A stretch of DNA of 64,000 nucleotides, taken from Liopterus haemorrhoidalis (taxonomy: Eukaryota; Arthropoda; Insecta; Coleoptera; Dytiscidae). The position numbers and the translations under genes were made by a program. The notes beneath the pieces were generated by a model. The model was given only the letters and a program-made list of their open reading frames with translations, was not told the origin of the DNA and did not search any database. Positions within the stretch are counted from its first letter, which is position 1. Each line of letters starts with the position of its first letter. Below are positions 35,790-47,852 of this stretch, piece after piece. The stretch is from the NCBI GenBank assembly GCA_963971575.1, contig OZ020612.1:33087916-33151915 (forward strand), given 5' to 3'.

Positions 35790-36190
35790 TATCTCCTCAA
35801 TCGTTTGAAATAGTTTGAAAAGATTTGAAACGTCCTTTTAACAGTTTTGGGAACAATAAAACCACGCGGGGAAAAGCTAGGTGTGAATTTGTTCTTCTCG
35901 AAAAATTGCCGTATCATAAGTACAGTATGATATTCCTACTTTTGCTGCAACTGCTCTAACAGTCAATCGTCGTTTGCTTTAGTTTTTGTCGGTTTTACAA
36001 ATTGAAGGTCTATCCGCTCTCCCTCTCTCATTATCTTTGAGTGAATTTCTACCAATTTTAATTCGTCCGAACTGCTTAAAATCAACTTTTCTAAAAATTG
36101 TTTTCAAAAGTTCAAGCGTTTTTGTCGCTTTATCTCCAAGTTAAGAACAAGATTATAAACCTGTTGCTCTTCGTCCAGGTCCATTTTAAA
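35790..36190 (-). pseudogene. mariner transposase N-terminal fragment
   Basis: The minus strand begins MDLDEEQQVYNLVLNLEIKR near 36183. It reads on through GRIKIGRNSLKDNERGRADR and RLTVRAVAAKVGISY, the paired helix-turn-helix region and RPS linker of mariner-type transposases. Stops and frameshifts are present and the DDD core is missing. Confidence 0.65.
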
Positions 36191-36439
36191 AATCGCTGGT
36201 ATAAAGAAAGTAGAACTATGAAAAGCAAATGAAATTGCTTAGCTAAACAAGTTCAACATAAACGACAACGGCATTATATTAAGTCTTTAGACTCCCTCTC
36301 CACTTACTAGGTATTGCGCAGTTCACGAATTATTATTATTTTTAAATCAAAGTTTCTATGTACCATTATGAAACATGTAATGTACGAGTTGTTGCTATTA
36401 AATAACGGGATTAATGCTGAAACTTAATTTTAATAAAGA

Positions 36440-36840
36440 AAAAGAACATTTCAGTATTTTCTTCATTCATTATACTTCCCTCCTAGATCTGCGCATCGCT
36501 GCATTCTGGTCTTCTACTGATCAAAACAGGGTTTTAGACAATTTTCCGTAAGGTGTCTCAGACATACAGTCGTTTTTTCTTCACCTTAATAACTGACGTG
36601 TTCCTTTGAATACAAACTTGATTTCAGGACAAAGAAAAAGTGCCATGGAGCAAGGTCAGGTGAGGAGGAAGTTTAAGCACTGGGATGTTTTTATAGACCA
36701 GAAACTGAGAGTGGTGAGTGGGGTGGTGTGTTGTTCTGTTAAAGAATAATACTGATTTCTCACAACTATGGCCTTTTTCTTTTGATCCTTTCTCGTAAAG
36801 TTTCCAAAACCTGAATATATTAGGTGATGGAGACGAATGA
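36440..36840 (-). pseudogene. mariner transposase C-terminal fragment
   Basis: The minus strand carries RERIKRKRP, SSSPDLAPWHFFF (the SPDLAP motif with the third catalytic aspartate of DD34D mariners) and QRCADLGGKYNE, the usual end of the protein. It lies 5' of the N-terminal fragment at 35790-36190 on the same strand, so the two are separate copies or rearranged. Several stops. Confidence 0.7.
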
Positions 36841-37113
36841 GTACAGTAACAGTGTTAAACTAGCCATGGGAAATGATAATACTTGATCTGATTTATGTAA
36901 ATACCGATAAAATGTCAACCTACATACAAAAAAATGGTTTTGTTTCACTTCTCCCTTACACATTAATTCGGTGCCTTTTTTTAAGCAATTAAATGTTAAC
37001 TTACAGAAAAATGACACACTTATTTAATCTTGTGTATTTAGTAAGTGAAAAAAAAGCTAAAACAGAATGCTGGATTTAGTCATTATATGGATAAGAAATA
37101 TATTTAAAAATAT

Positions 37114-37302
37114 TTGCTATTCACTACAAGCTATTCACTACAATCAAAAAAATCTGTTGGGCATTCAAACTTTGTATATAATATTCCTCTAGTTTATAAC
37201 ACAATTTCCAAGTACAAGAAATTTGAAGATATCTCTTCGGGCAGTTACCATGCATATGTTAAGATTATTAAGAATATAATCAACCTCTTAGATCTGCAAT
37301 AA
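37114..37302 (+). other. 62-codon frame, possible LINE tail
   Basis: The peptide (KKSVGHSNFVYNIPLVYNTI, then SKYKKFEDIS) recalls the last, weakly conserved part of LINE ORF2s, where a fixed-length tail ends before the UTR. Evidence is thin. Confidence 0.2.
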
Positions 37303-37737
37303 ATAAATTATTAACCTTGTTCCATTGTATTGAGTTTTATTGAGTTTTATTTTGCTTATTATTTTGTCCTGGCATTGCGACAAGCTTCAGCTTAGTGATG
37401 CTGGACAAAATGATGATTAAAATAGTATAATAAATAAAATTTTGTCTATAAGTTATAAAGAATCTATGTGTAAGAAATTATAGTAGGTATTAGAATATAT
37501 TTTTTCTTATTTGCATTTTTTTAACTTACATAAATAACTTATGTATAGCTTATGTATATCTCATATTTATATTTATTTATTTTTTTTAAAACACCGGATC
37601 TGATTTTAAAATCATCCACAACTTTCGATATTTCCCATTATTAACAATGTATTATTTGACTATTAAGTAATTATTTCACTATTTTAAATAATTTATTTTA
37701 GTTCAATACCTTAATAACAAAAATTAAAATAAGACAC

Positions 37738-37815
37738 ATACACGCACACGCACACACACACACACGCACGCACGTACGCAATGTATACAACCACGCACGC
37801 AGGCACGCACAGACA
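37738..37815. repeat. (AC)n/(GCAC)n microsatellite
   Basis: CACACGCACAC-type repeats. Confidence 0.95.
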
Positions 37816-38619
37816 CACTCATATAATATATAGTAGCAATACGGTAGTGATAACTATGGGTCGGAGAGACTAAGAAGACGTACTTCTGTCATTTAATTCT
37901 AAACATAAATCGGTAAGATATATAACATAAGTCTAACCACGTCCTGTCATCCTGGAACTGTTGAAATATGTAACAGTAGTATGTGATTTTAGACGTTAAA
38001 TTTCTACGAAAAACATTAAAATTGTTCATAAAACCTCTCTTTAACATTTTAAAAGAAAAATCTGTCCATTTTATACAGACATAAAACGAATCTTGTTACT
38101 TTCTTTCTGGGTTTTTCTTTCTTTAATTTGTAATTTCATGAACCTTTTTATTTTGTTTATAAACTGATTCGGAAAAGAAAAAGAGTCGTGGAATTCCGTT
38201 ACTGTAAGGGATGTGTAATTTTCCGCTTGACCATCAGCATGAAGGCACGGTAAATTGAAATGTGTAAGATGGAAGGCTCATATATTGAACTTTTTTTATT
38301 GAACCGTTTACTGTCGAGTATCGCATTCTTGCCAATTTATTAACTTGCCAATCTTGTTTCAGAATGCTGCGCAGATTTATAATTTTTGAAATATTGCACT
38401 GATTTTGGCACGTTAATTTTTTATGTGGTTACTATATTGGGTAAAACAACAGTGAGTTACGCAAAGTAAAATATTAATTATATGAGTATCATATTTTGCG
38501 TATTTATTAACGACATTTCGGAATTTAAAGATGTATCTTTTATATTATACATAGGACACGAGATTTTTTTTCTTCTTTCTTACAGAACCGACACAAACAT
38601 TAAACGACTGGAAGAAGTT
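37816..38619. other. unassigned AT-rich DNA
   Basis: No coding or repeat structure is seen. Confidence 0.4.
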
Positions 38620-39060
38620 CTTGCCTAATTATTTAAGTATATGCTCAAATGCAAAATTAAAACTATTTATTGCTCAGTCTTCTTTCGTTCATCTCTTTTT
38701 GGATTCTTTCTGTGCAGCTATTTCTAGGCCTTCCTTTTCTTCTTTTATCTTCGGTTTGAATATAACCGTACCATCTATACTAATTTGCTCTTATGTCTTC
38801 AACTACAGTATGATCATTTTTTTCACATTGGGTTTTCTTTCGCATTTATTTTTCAATGGCAGGACTTTACTACTATATATTGTATAGCTTTTTACAATAT
38901 TGTTGAAAATTAAGTGTTTGCTTTTTTTTAGATACACTTCCGGTTTCAAGTTTCTATGTGACATGGCCTTTCTAATTTCGTCTTCCTATTTTTTCTGTCC
39001 TTTTGTGCTCAAGTGCTACCCATTTTATTACTTTCTTGGCATGCGATGGTTTTCCATTAG
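38620..39060 (-). pseudogene. LINE ORF2 C-terminal fragments
   Basis: The minus strand gives HRMPRKVIKWVALEHKRTEK near 39040 and KRRKGRPRNSCTERIQKEMN near 38730. These follow the pattern of insect LINE tails (RRKRGRPRKSW..ni..eM). The two blocks are in order but not one frame. Confidence 0.35.
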
Positions 39061-39129
39061 TTGAAGATGTTATCAGTTGATTGACTTTGTTGAAAATTCT
39101 TTATACGTCCACACATTGGTTGACATTGA

Positions 39130-39490
39130 GTTGTGAATATGTCCGACGAGGAAGACCTTCAAGTTGCTTCAGCAAGTTTATTAATAAGTTTAAGTTGCTA
39201 GCGGCGTAAATATCAAAAGCGTAAATTTTGGGTATGTCCAAATATCCAGAGTCGAAACAGATATGGAGGAAGTAGAGAACGATACAGACTAGTTAAAACG
39301 TAAGCACACTAGCGGCCCCTCCCCGCTACTGTGAGAAACCGAATGAAACCCCGAGAGAAACCCCGAATGAGAAACTTTTTCCATTGTCCACACTAAGTCG
39401 TTATATATCCCACTATCTATTCCACTATGCCGATCGGCACACATTGTGTGGACGCGGCTTGTAGAGTTCACTTTTAGACACGCTCTTAAA
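39130..39490 (+). pseudogene. PIF/Harbinger remnant, transposase N-terminus joined to element end
   Basis: The ATG at 39141 begins MSDEEDLQVASASLLISLSC, then RRKYQKRKFWVCPNIQSRNR, resembling the RRFWVHP entry of PIF/Harbinger transposases. After about 39300 the frame breaks into a block with CATTGTGTGGACGCGGC that looks like an end region. The DDE core is absent. Confidence 0.5.
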
Positions 39491-40504
39491 CATTGTGTTA
39501 AATAGAATATGTTGCATAGTTCAGGGCAGCTACCAACGTTCTATCTTCTGATACTCTATTTGTTATTTCAGCATTCCCTTTCCAAAGAAGAATCTAGCTT
39601 CACTCCTAATAGCTGTAGAACTGAATATTGAGGTATCTTTGAGCACTATCTTCTTCTCTTCCTCTGGCGTACAAACATTTATTACTTAAAATCCAAAGAT
39701 AGAGCTTCCTTAAATATAATTTCAGAATAAATATGGCGCAACCTAATAAATATGGCAAGATATCATGCTAGGCTTGCTCATTTTATAATAAAGCATCGTA
39801 TGAGTAGCAGTTTGTGATAACTGCTACCAAATCGGAACATATATAGAGTGATGCTAATCATCTGACTTCACAGATTAATTAATAGTTGAAAAAGAAGACT
39901 AGTGGTGTAGCTATAGTTATGCCGGCCCTGGTGCGATATATATTCGGTCTTTTTTCTATTATATTGTAAACAAAGAAAACGGCCCTTTTCCGATTCCGGC
40001 TCTGGTGCGATGAAACCACTGGAAGAATGGGAGATTTGTGTTACCGAGGCTAGAAGAAAACTTGTAGATTTGACCCATATAACACAAATATTTTTAAAGG
40101 TTCCAAGTTAATAACAGTCCAGAAGTCCTTGCATTATCTTCAATTTAAGCATCTTAAATTGTTCTCTGTGGGGAAGGTAAACATACTTCTGAATTAAATT
40201 TCACAGCGGGATTCTTCTTAATAAAAAGGCGGAGAAGGAGCGTCAAAATTAGGGAATTTAATATTCGCGGAATGTTTTAGTAGACATGTCAAAGCAGTAA
40301 TAAAATGCCATATTATAGAATGATGAATTTACCCCAAAATCCTCTGACAAAGAGGAGCTTTTAAAGGATTTACATTATTCAATCGGCAATTAATATATCG
40401 TTTCAGCACTTTAAATTTCAATTTAACAATAAAAGATCTTCGTGAAGAAAATAAATTTATAAATGACGAAAGAATGATTTGCGATATTTTGTAAATAAAA
40501 ATGT
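39491..40504. other. unassigned non-coding DNA
   Basis: A direct repeat of GCCCTGGTGCGAT / GCTCTGGTGCGAT near 39930 and 40000 is visible. No genes are seen. Confidence 0.4.
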
Positions 40505-40687
40505 TTTTGTGGTTTCGTAGGTAGTACCAAGAAACCTTTCTACAGTAATTTATGTATTGTCTGCTTGATCGTACGGTAGAAATTGCGGATAATTACGACT
40601 AGACCTAGAAATATGAAATTAGGCATGCCTATACAGTTCTTTAACCCGCATAGAAGAGAAATACTAATAAAACAGTTCGTCACTATA

Positions 40688-41433
40688 TATCGTACGTACT
40701 TTATCGACTTGCAACATAGAGCTTTCCCTTGTTAAATTTTCCATTGCATATTCTATCTCTACTATGAGTTTTAGACAAAAACTTTATTAACAAAGTTTTT
40801 GTTTTAGGATTTTAGTCCCAACACATTGTGCCTAATTTTGATTAAAAAAATTCCAATTTGTTTGAAAAAAGGCACACAATATTTTTTGTATTCATATCTG
40901 AAAATAATACTTGCCATGCATAAATGAAAATCAAATGTCAAACAAAGTTTATTTTCACATTAAACATAAATGTACAAAATAAAATAATATTACCTCTAAA
41001 TTAAATTTTCAAATAAATTTCCATTATTAGCTAAACAAAAACCTACTCTATTGTAGGAATTTCTGTTTACATTTGCAATATTCCGCGGATGAATATTATT
41101 ACAAATATTAATTATTTTTTGCTTTAAATCGTCTCTGGATGCGATGTTATGGAAATGATAAATTTTATTTTTTATGAAGGGCCACAAGAAATATACAAAG
41201 GATTTAAATCTGGTGACCTTGGTGGAAATAACTTTGATGTTTGATTTTCATTGTGCATGGCAACTGTTATTTTCAAATTTAAATATAAAAAATGCACAAT
41301 GTGTTGGGACTAAAATACTGAACAATTTTCTTAATAAAGTTTTTGTCTAAAACTCATAGTAGAGATAGACTATGCAGTGGTAAATTTAACATGGAGAAAC
41401 TCTATGTTGCAAGTCGAAAAAGGACCTACGGTA
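40688..41433 (-). mobile_element. mariner/Tc1-like deletion derivative, ~746 bp
   Basis: Inverted repeats of about 150 bp (CGACTTGCAACATAGAG, then CTACTATGAGTTTTAGAC) bound a region that retains only the transposase C-terminus. Ends fall in a TATA context, compatible with TA duplication. Confidence 0.75.
40985..41230 (-). pseudogene. Tc1/mariner-like transposase C-terminus
   Basis: The minus strand reads PPRSPDLNPL (third acidic catalytic residue of the DDE/D triad), then WPFIKNKIYHFHNIASRDDL and VNRNSYNRVGFCLANNGNLF. This is the standard tail of this transposase superfamily. A frameshift separates the SPDL block from the tail. The N-terminus and first two catalytic residues are missing. Confidence 0.7.
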
Positions 41434-41611
41434 TATATGCAGCTATAAAAAGTTTTTTATGCGTAGATTAACGCACGAAAAATTAAATTTCAAAAGCTAT
41501 TTTGCAGAGATTTTTGCCATACATGTGCCAATAATGTCTTGTGAATCGAAATAGTATAACTGGTATTTTTTATCAAATAATTGATAATGTAAAAAGTAAA
41601 TATCAAAATAC

Positions 41612-41686
41612 TGCCTCACCGGGAATCGAACCCGTCAACGTAAGAATTTCGCATTTTCGTTGCAGACCACTGGACTACGAAGGCGT
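41612..41686 (-). repeat. tRNA-like sequence (SINE head or tRNA pseudogene)
   Basis: The minus strand runs GCCTTCGTAGTCCAGTGGTC ... CGGGTTCGATTCCCG GTGAGGC, 72 nt. The T arm and B box are perfect, and the acceptor closes with 4-5 pairs, but the anticodon arm does not fold normally. I therefore do not call a functional tRNA. Confidence 0.5.
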
Positions 41687-41699
41687 GTGAGTAAATATG

Positions 41700-42540
41700 T
41701 GATATTAATGTTGACTACCATATCACGTTCATATTGTACATTTCTACGGAGATAGATTCTAATAGAAACTAAATTGACACTACACTGTCTCATAATAAAA
41801 TGATATCAACGATCATTCTGAATGATCTTTATATTTATATCATTGATAATGTTAGGTTATTGAATATATATCCCATTTTGTAAATGTGACAATATCAGAC
41901 ATTATCCAACCTTTATATTGTTATTCACTAAACCTTCTCTTAGTTTTGTTATATCTTTTAATTTCTTTCGGGTTTCTTATTGTTCCACCCCATGTTCAGC
42001 CCAAATTACTTTTACCATTATACCACTAATTTTCTGCGTGATGTTCGGTTTCCATTACAGGTCTCGCATAATTTCTCTCTGTTGAAGGATGTTCGTTTAT
42101 CCTTCATGTGTCCTATCCAATGTAATTGTTTGCTATTAGTTCCCTGCATAATATTCTGCTTTTGAAATAGTTTCGTCTTTCTTCCCAGATATTCGTACCA
42201 TTCTGCCCTCTATAATCTTTGTCAGCAGTCTGATTCACTGGTATTTAGTATATGATTATATCAAACAAACATTACATATAAATACAAGAAATAGTGTACG
42301 AATGGTCGTGACTGAATTAGTTAGTGCGTGAACTACTGAGCAGCTGACAAGTGCTAAATTCCTGGCACCGCCAAAAAACATTAACATTTTTTCGACAACT
42401 TCTGTCTCGAAAAAAGTGGTTCGGAGCAAACAAAGTGGTTTGGAACCTACGTTAAGGCTGTAGGTCCCATATATATTCCCAAGTCTCGTAAAAGTTGAGA
42501 ATCGAGTATGGCATTTCAAGAAGAAGTATATGAATAAATA
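41700..42540. other. unassigned DNA, possibly a faint LINE tail
   Basis: The minus strand near 42200 gives IRLLTKIIEGRMVRISGKKD, weakly like the end of an insect LINE ORF2, with no catalytic motif. The rest is unassigned. Confidence 0.25.
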
Positions 42541-43600
42541 TATATATTATATTTTCCAATTGCACATTCTGTCATGATGTGTAAGATCGTTTGATGCTCT
42601 GTTCCATTTATGGTGTGCATCCGCATATTTGACATTGCCGGTTCTAGTGTGGTTCAGAGAAGCCTAAATATTGCTTCGAAAGGTAAGTCGAAGCTGGATT
42701 TTTTTGTTGTTCACGACATCCCATTAATGTCAGCAGGTGTGTAGTTATTTCATTCAGTGCGCCATTCAGATACTACACTGAAGTTGCTTTTCCAAAAAAA
42801 TTCTACTGTATTCAATAGAAGTTGATTCGAAAGAAAGCGGACAATGAACAAGTGTGCCAAATCTTCGTGGATGGGTAGCTGTGTGGTATCGATGATTTTA
42901 TTGTACTCCCGGACGAAATTTTGCTGCGTTTGCAATATTAAATGCATATTGTTTGGAATGCACCTTTTGTGTCAGACAATCCTTGAAAAGGGGGAATGGA
43001 TATTCTTATGTGGTGAAAAGGGTGCATGGGATATAAAAAGTAGAGAGCCGCTGGTCTTAATTTTCTTCGTGATATTTGGGAAAAGTATTATATTGGAGAG
43101 GGAGACACTGAGATAAATTATTAATTTTCGGTCGGCTACTTTGTTGTTTAAGGTTCTAGTCTTCACTGGATGAATTATATAGTGAGAGAAGAGACCTAGT
43201 TGGTAAGAACTTCTTCAGTGACTTAATTGAGCTGTGTTGTGTGGAAAAGGCTTAGTCATCTGCATAATCGAATATTCCGGAGACGTTTTAAGGCAAGTCT
43301 GATATATAAAGATTGGCTCTAGCGCCTAAAGCAGTGGCGTTAGGTCTGAGATTTGTGGTAATTTGTTTGAAGTTTCTTTTGGCTACTTATTTCACTACCC
43401 ATTATGACACGGAACAGTATGTTTTTGAGTATGCTATTAATAAGGCGGATGGCTTTATATATTAGGTCTTTATTCCAGACTGTATCATACGCCGCGGTCA
43501 GGTCTACAAATGCGATAGATGTTTTCAGGCAAACCTGCCTCTTTTCAAATTGGATATGACTTGGTCGGTACAACGTTGATGTGGTCTTAAACCTGCCTAT
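42541..43600 (-). pseudogene. degraded LINE ORF2 (RT motif A and C-terminal region)
   Basis: The minus strand has KTSIAFVDLTAAYDTVWNKD (RT motif A with catalytic aspartate) near 43510. About 900 bp further is ASLNHTRTGNVKYADAHHKW (42680-42620), the RTGH...W block that follows RT in many insect LINEs. Between them the frames are broken and the FADD motif was not found. Confidence 0.6.
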
Positions 43601-44639
43601 GCAAAAAGTTCAAATTATTCAAGATATCCATGTGGAAACATATTCGGCTTGAAAATATTTGCATATCTTCATTCTAGATAATTTTGTTGTCCATTGATTT
43701 GGATGAGACTAAAGATTTCGCGTAGTACTTCGCGTTACCGTAAAGTGTTGTTGATTTTGCTTCCTTAAAATCTGTCATTTGGATACACATGAGTATGAGA
43801 TATTAGTATGAGAAATTTAACATTTAAGGGTAGAAAAAATCCCACACACGAGCCAAAGGTAAACAGAAATTTAGATGCGTAAGAGGGCATTAGATCTTTG
43901 GGAATCACGAACTGTTATAGATTTGTGTAATGTAACACTCAATTGCACACGCTGTGTTACCAACGTAATTGGTATCTCCACAGCGTACTCCAAATATAAT
44001 TGCATTCCTCGATGCGCCGCTTTACTACCAATGTGATGCATACTCACCAATATAAAGATTTCACCCTAACTTCATCCTCTCAAGGCTAGCAGTCCTCAGA
44101 GCTATGTGATTCAGATGTTTAAAATAATACACTTGTTATAGTTATAAAAATTCCATTAAACTCACCGTTCACACAAAATACCACCAGAAAAATTACCACC
44201 AAGAAATACTTTTCAGCTCACTTATTCACGGATTACCTTACAACTCTCTTTCACTCTAACCACTTTCTTTCCGACAGACTCTGTGACTACTTCCCGAAAT
44301 TTTGACCAACTGACTTTCTGACAAATCGCTAACTCCTCATGTTACTTATCTCAGTTATTCTGGAGCCTTGTGGAACACGCTGGTAATATTCTTTACAATA
44401 GCACTAGATAGGATGAAATGGAAGAATATTGTCAAACAGGCGAGTATTATGGGGGATAAACACCAAAATAATAATAATAATAAAATAAATATTAATAACA
44501 ATCAAATGAATAACCAAACATTTGTTTGTTGTTGAAATTGTGTTGTCTGTTGTTTGTTGTTGAAATGGTGTTGTTATAGAAAAAGTCGACAATATGTATC
44601 TCTAAAGAAGATCTTTAGGTACACTTTAAAAGACGTATA
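43601..44639. other. unassigned DNA with an (AAT)n run
   Basis: A short ATA/AAT microsatellite (44465-44490) and a direct repeat of TTTGTTGTTGAAAT (44525 and 44555) are visible. No coding sequence is recognised. Confidence 0.4.
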
Positions 44640-44778
44640 TCACTGCGTAGGTAAATGCTTAACACCTTAAAAACACAAATTTGTAATCAGTGCTTACATA
44701 TAGTACTGAGGCATGGATAATGAAAACAGAGAATTATGAGAAAATTGTATATAACGCAAAAAGCAATGTAGAGACGTA
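44640..44778 (+). pseudogene. LINE ORF2 distal fragment
   Basis: The plus strand reads TYSTEAWIMKTENYEKIVYN near 44700-44760, following the LTYG.E.W...K....L...Q pattern of post-RT LINE sequence. It stops at the TA into which the element 44779-53281 inserted. Confidence 0.45.
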
Positions 44779-44951
44779 CCATGAGTTCAATAAGAAATGA
44801 CATAAGGATTGGCTGTGGAAAAATAAAATAATGTCTATTGCAAGCTTTATATAACAATTGACTAACGGTTATGCACAGCCTTTGTAGTCATTAAAATTGG
44901 AAATAATTTTTTATTTTTTTAATTATAATTTTATTGGCCATTAGTCTATAC

Positions 44952-47661
44952 CAGTGGTTCTCAAAGTGTGCTCCGCGGAGCCCTGGGGTTCCGCGAGCTA
45001 CCTCAAAGGGCTCCGTGAATTATAAATTTAAATAAAATTAATATATATTAACAAAAAATTATAATTATTATTAATTTACATAAAGTTAATTTGTTGCTCT
45101 GAAAAGTTTAGATTTATGTAATTAATGAACTAAAAAAATCTGTAATGGTTAACTCTATATAGTGCACTCGCCTATTCGATAAAAACAGTAAGTAAGTTCT
45201 TCAATTGTTCAATTAGTTTTTACGATTTGAGTTTTTGTTGCAACGCAAAATGCTCCGGTCCAGAAAGACTAGTTGAGTTTGACTGTTGAGATCGGACTGA
45301 TGATTGCCTGAGAGCGGTGACATTAGAGAGAAAATACAATTTCAAAACTCCTATAGTTAACTGAATTTAAACGAAATTTTTATAAAGTGAAGTGGAAGAA
45401 TATTGGGCTATTTTTTTTATTTATTTCTATAAATTACTTATATATACATTATTAAGCGAGTTTTTATTATTATTATTTTTTAATCTGCAAGTTATTAAGG
45501 ATGGATCGTTGGCTTATCAAAGGTACAGCGAAAGATACAGGATCTCGGCAATCATCTGGACCGTCTACATCCAAAAGCATTGAAAATGAAACAACAGTGG
45601 AAACTTGCATAAATCCAGAAAAAGAGGTATCTGCTGCCACTACGAGCATATTACGTGAACCTGCCACTAAGAAAAGGAAATATGATGAAAGCTACCTGTC
45701 TCTTGGTTTTGTAGATGCTAATAATGTGCCTCATTGTGTCTTATGCAGCAAGCTTTTTCCAAATAGTTCTATGCTACCCGCTAAAATGCGTCGCCATTTG
45801 GAAACCGTACATCCAGAGTTTAAACATAAGAAAGTTGATTATTTTATGCGTAGGCGTGATGAACTCTTAAAGCGCCAAAGCCTAATTGTTTCAACTTTTA
45901 AAACTAGCAATGAGAAGGCCACTGAAGCATCATACATTGTCAGTTATCGTATTGCACTGGCAGGCGAAGCTCATACAATAGCTGAGACGTTGATCAAGCC
46001 TTGTGCAGTCGATATCGGTAAATGTATACTCGATGAAACGTTGGCAAAAGAAATCACTAATGTGCCACTATCCAATGACACGGTAGCTCGCCGAATTAAA
46101 GATTTAGCAGCCAACGTAGAGGCTGAATTGATATCTCGTCTGCAATGTTGTAATTTTTCTCTGTAAATGGACGGAAGCACTGGACTTGAAGTCTTGCTTG
46201 TATTTGTCCGATATCAGCATCTAAATTTGCTTGAAGAGGATCTACTTTTGTGTGAACCATTACCAACCAATAGAGCTGGTGCCTAAATACTTAATATAGT
46301 GGATAACTTTTTTAATACTCATGGCTTAGATTGGAAAAACTGTGTTGATATCTGCACTGATGGTGCAAAGGCAATGGTAGGAAAAACTGCTGGCGCTGTC
46401 GCAAAAATCAAAAACTTAGCACCAAACTGCACAAATAGCCACTGTATTCTTCACCGCCAAGCACTTGCAGTAAAAAAAATGCCATTGTCACTTAAAAAGC
46501 TCCTTGACGAGTCTGTAAAGATTATAAATTTCATAAAATCGCGACCATTACAAACACGGCTTTTCAATATTCTATGCGAAGATATGGGCAGCGTTCATAC
46601 AGCTTTACTGCTCCATACCGAAGTACGATTGCTGTCTCGAGGGAGAGTACTTGAAGGACTATTCGAGCTGCGTTCCGAATTGGACACCTTTTTCATGAAA
46701 AAGAGGATGGATTTACAAGAAAGATTGACAGATAAACTATGGTTGTTTCGACTTGGATATCTCGCTGACATTTTTTCAAAGATAAACAAAGTGAATATGT
46801 CACTTCAAGGAAAACAAGTAACAGTGTTCGCAGCCAATGATAAGATTCAAGCTTTTAAAAAGAAATTGGAATTATGGATCACTTACATTCGCTCTCCTGA
46901 GCTACATAGCTTCACAATACTTAAAGATTTCTGCGATGAAATTAATGGAGACATTGATGCAAGTGACCTTATTATGTTGTGTGATGAAATTTGTCAACAT
47001 TTGGAAGATATTCTAAACTCGGTCAAACAATATTTTCCAGATGAAGAGAATGAAAAGCTTAAAAATTATAAATGGATTAGAAACCCATTCATAGTTCAGA
47101 AAAGGCCAGAAACATTCACAGCTAAGGAGTACGAAATTTTCATTGGCATGATTTCAGATTCCTCACTACAGGCCATATTTGAAAAACTATCTTTGCCAGA
47201 ATTTTGGTGCACTTTGAGAGAAGAATATGCAGATTTATCAATGAAAGCTGTTAAAATACTTCTTCCTTTCGCTACGACTTATCTGTGCGAATCTGGATTT
47301 TCTTCGTATGCTGCAACAAAAACAAAATACCGCAACAGACTCGATCCAGAAGCTGATATGATGATTCAACTGTCCTCTATAAAGCCAGACATAAAAGAAT
47401 TATGTAAAAATAGGAAACAAGCCATGCATCCCACTAAAAATGTTTGTTTTTTATAATATTTTGCAATTATTTTCTGATAAATAAATGATTTTATTGAAGT
47501 ACAAATAATTTAATTCTTTCTTTTTATTTATATATATACATACTCTTCGATGTTAGGTATCGTCGAGTGGCACATACACATAATTAGTGAACCAGTGGGG
47601 TTCCGTGGAAATTTGTATGCCTTTGGAGGGCTCCGCAGCTCAAAAAGTTTGAGAACCGATG
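44952..47661 (+). mobile_element. hAT transposon (ZBED/SCAND3-like), full length
   Basis: Termini CAGTGGTTCTCAAAGTGTGC and the inverse of CATCGGTTCTCAAACT are imperfect inverted repeats with CTCCGCGGAGCC / GGGCTCCGCAGC beside them. The 8-bp duplication gtctatac is perfect (44944-44951 and 47662-47669). The length, 2,710 bp, fits an autonomous-type copy, but the transposase has two stops. Confidence 0.95.
45501..47456 (+). pseudogene. hAT transposase, ZBED5/SCAND3/FAM200 type, two nonsense codons
   Basis: A hAT transposase cuts and pastes its element. From the ATG at 45501 the frame reads MDRWLIKGTAKDTGSRQSSG. A BED zinc finger follows (C-VLC ... H-LETVH, residues ~78-105), then RIALAGEAHTIAETLIKP and the first catalytic region around MDGSTGL. 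ICTDGAKAMVGKTAGAV follows, and near the end CESGFSSYAATKTKYRNRLD, the hAT C-terminal dimerisation motif. In-frame TAA codons at 46164-46166 and 46284-46286 interrupt a continuous frame (652 codons). Similar domesticated genes exist in vertebrates, but terminal repeats and target duplication show this one is a transposon. Confidence 0.9.
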
Positions 47662-47852
47662 GTCTATACAACCATATTAGTCAGCTAAATACAAATTTAT
47701 ACATTATATACAATAAATACAAATTTATACATTATATACAATATATTTTTGATTTCACAGGTGCAGAAAAATAAACATAAAAAACTAAAAAAGCTGTTCA
47801 AAATGACCACCGTTTTCCTGCAGTCACAATTTACTCGTCTTTTTATACTATT

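Larger units (their letters stand above)
40505..41600 (+). repeat. dispersed repeat family A, split by a mariner-like element
   Basis: The left part (40508-40687: GGTTTCGTAGGTAGTACC, GGCATGCCTATACAGTTCTT) and right part (41434-41600: GTAGATTAACG, GAATCGAAATAGTATAAC) follow the order of the copy at 29143-29690. The gap equals the nested element. Confidence 0.6.

Noticed and set aside
35790..36840. One complete mariner copy
   Set aside because: The C-terminal part lies upstream of the N-terminal part on the same strand, so they are two fragments or a rearrangement.
41612..41686. Functional tRNA gene
   Set aside because: The anticodon stem does not pair normally and the acceptor has mismatches.
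42256..42519. 87-codon minus-strand frame
   Set aside because: I could not match it to any domain and it lacks supporting context.
45501..47456. Host ZBED5/SCAND3-like gene
   Set aside because: Terminal inverted repeats and a perfect 8-bp duplication enclose it, and two stops interrupt it, so it is a transposon copy.
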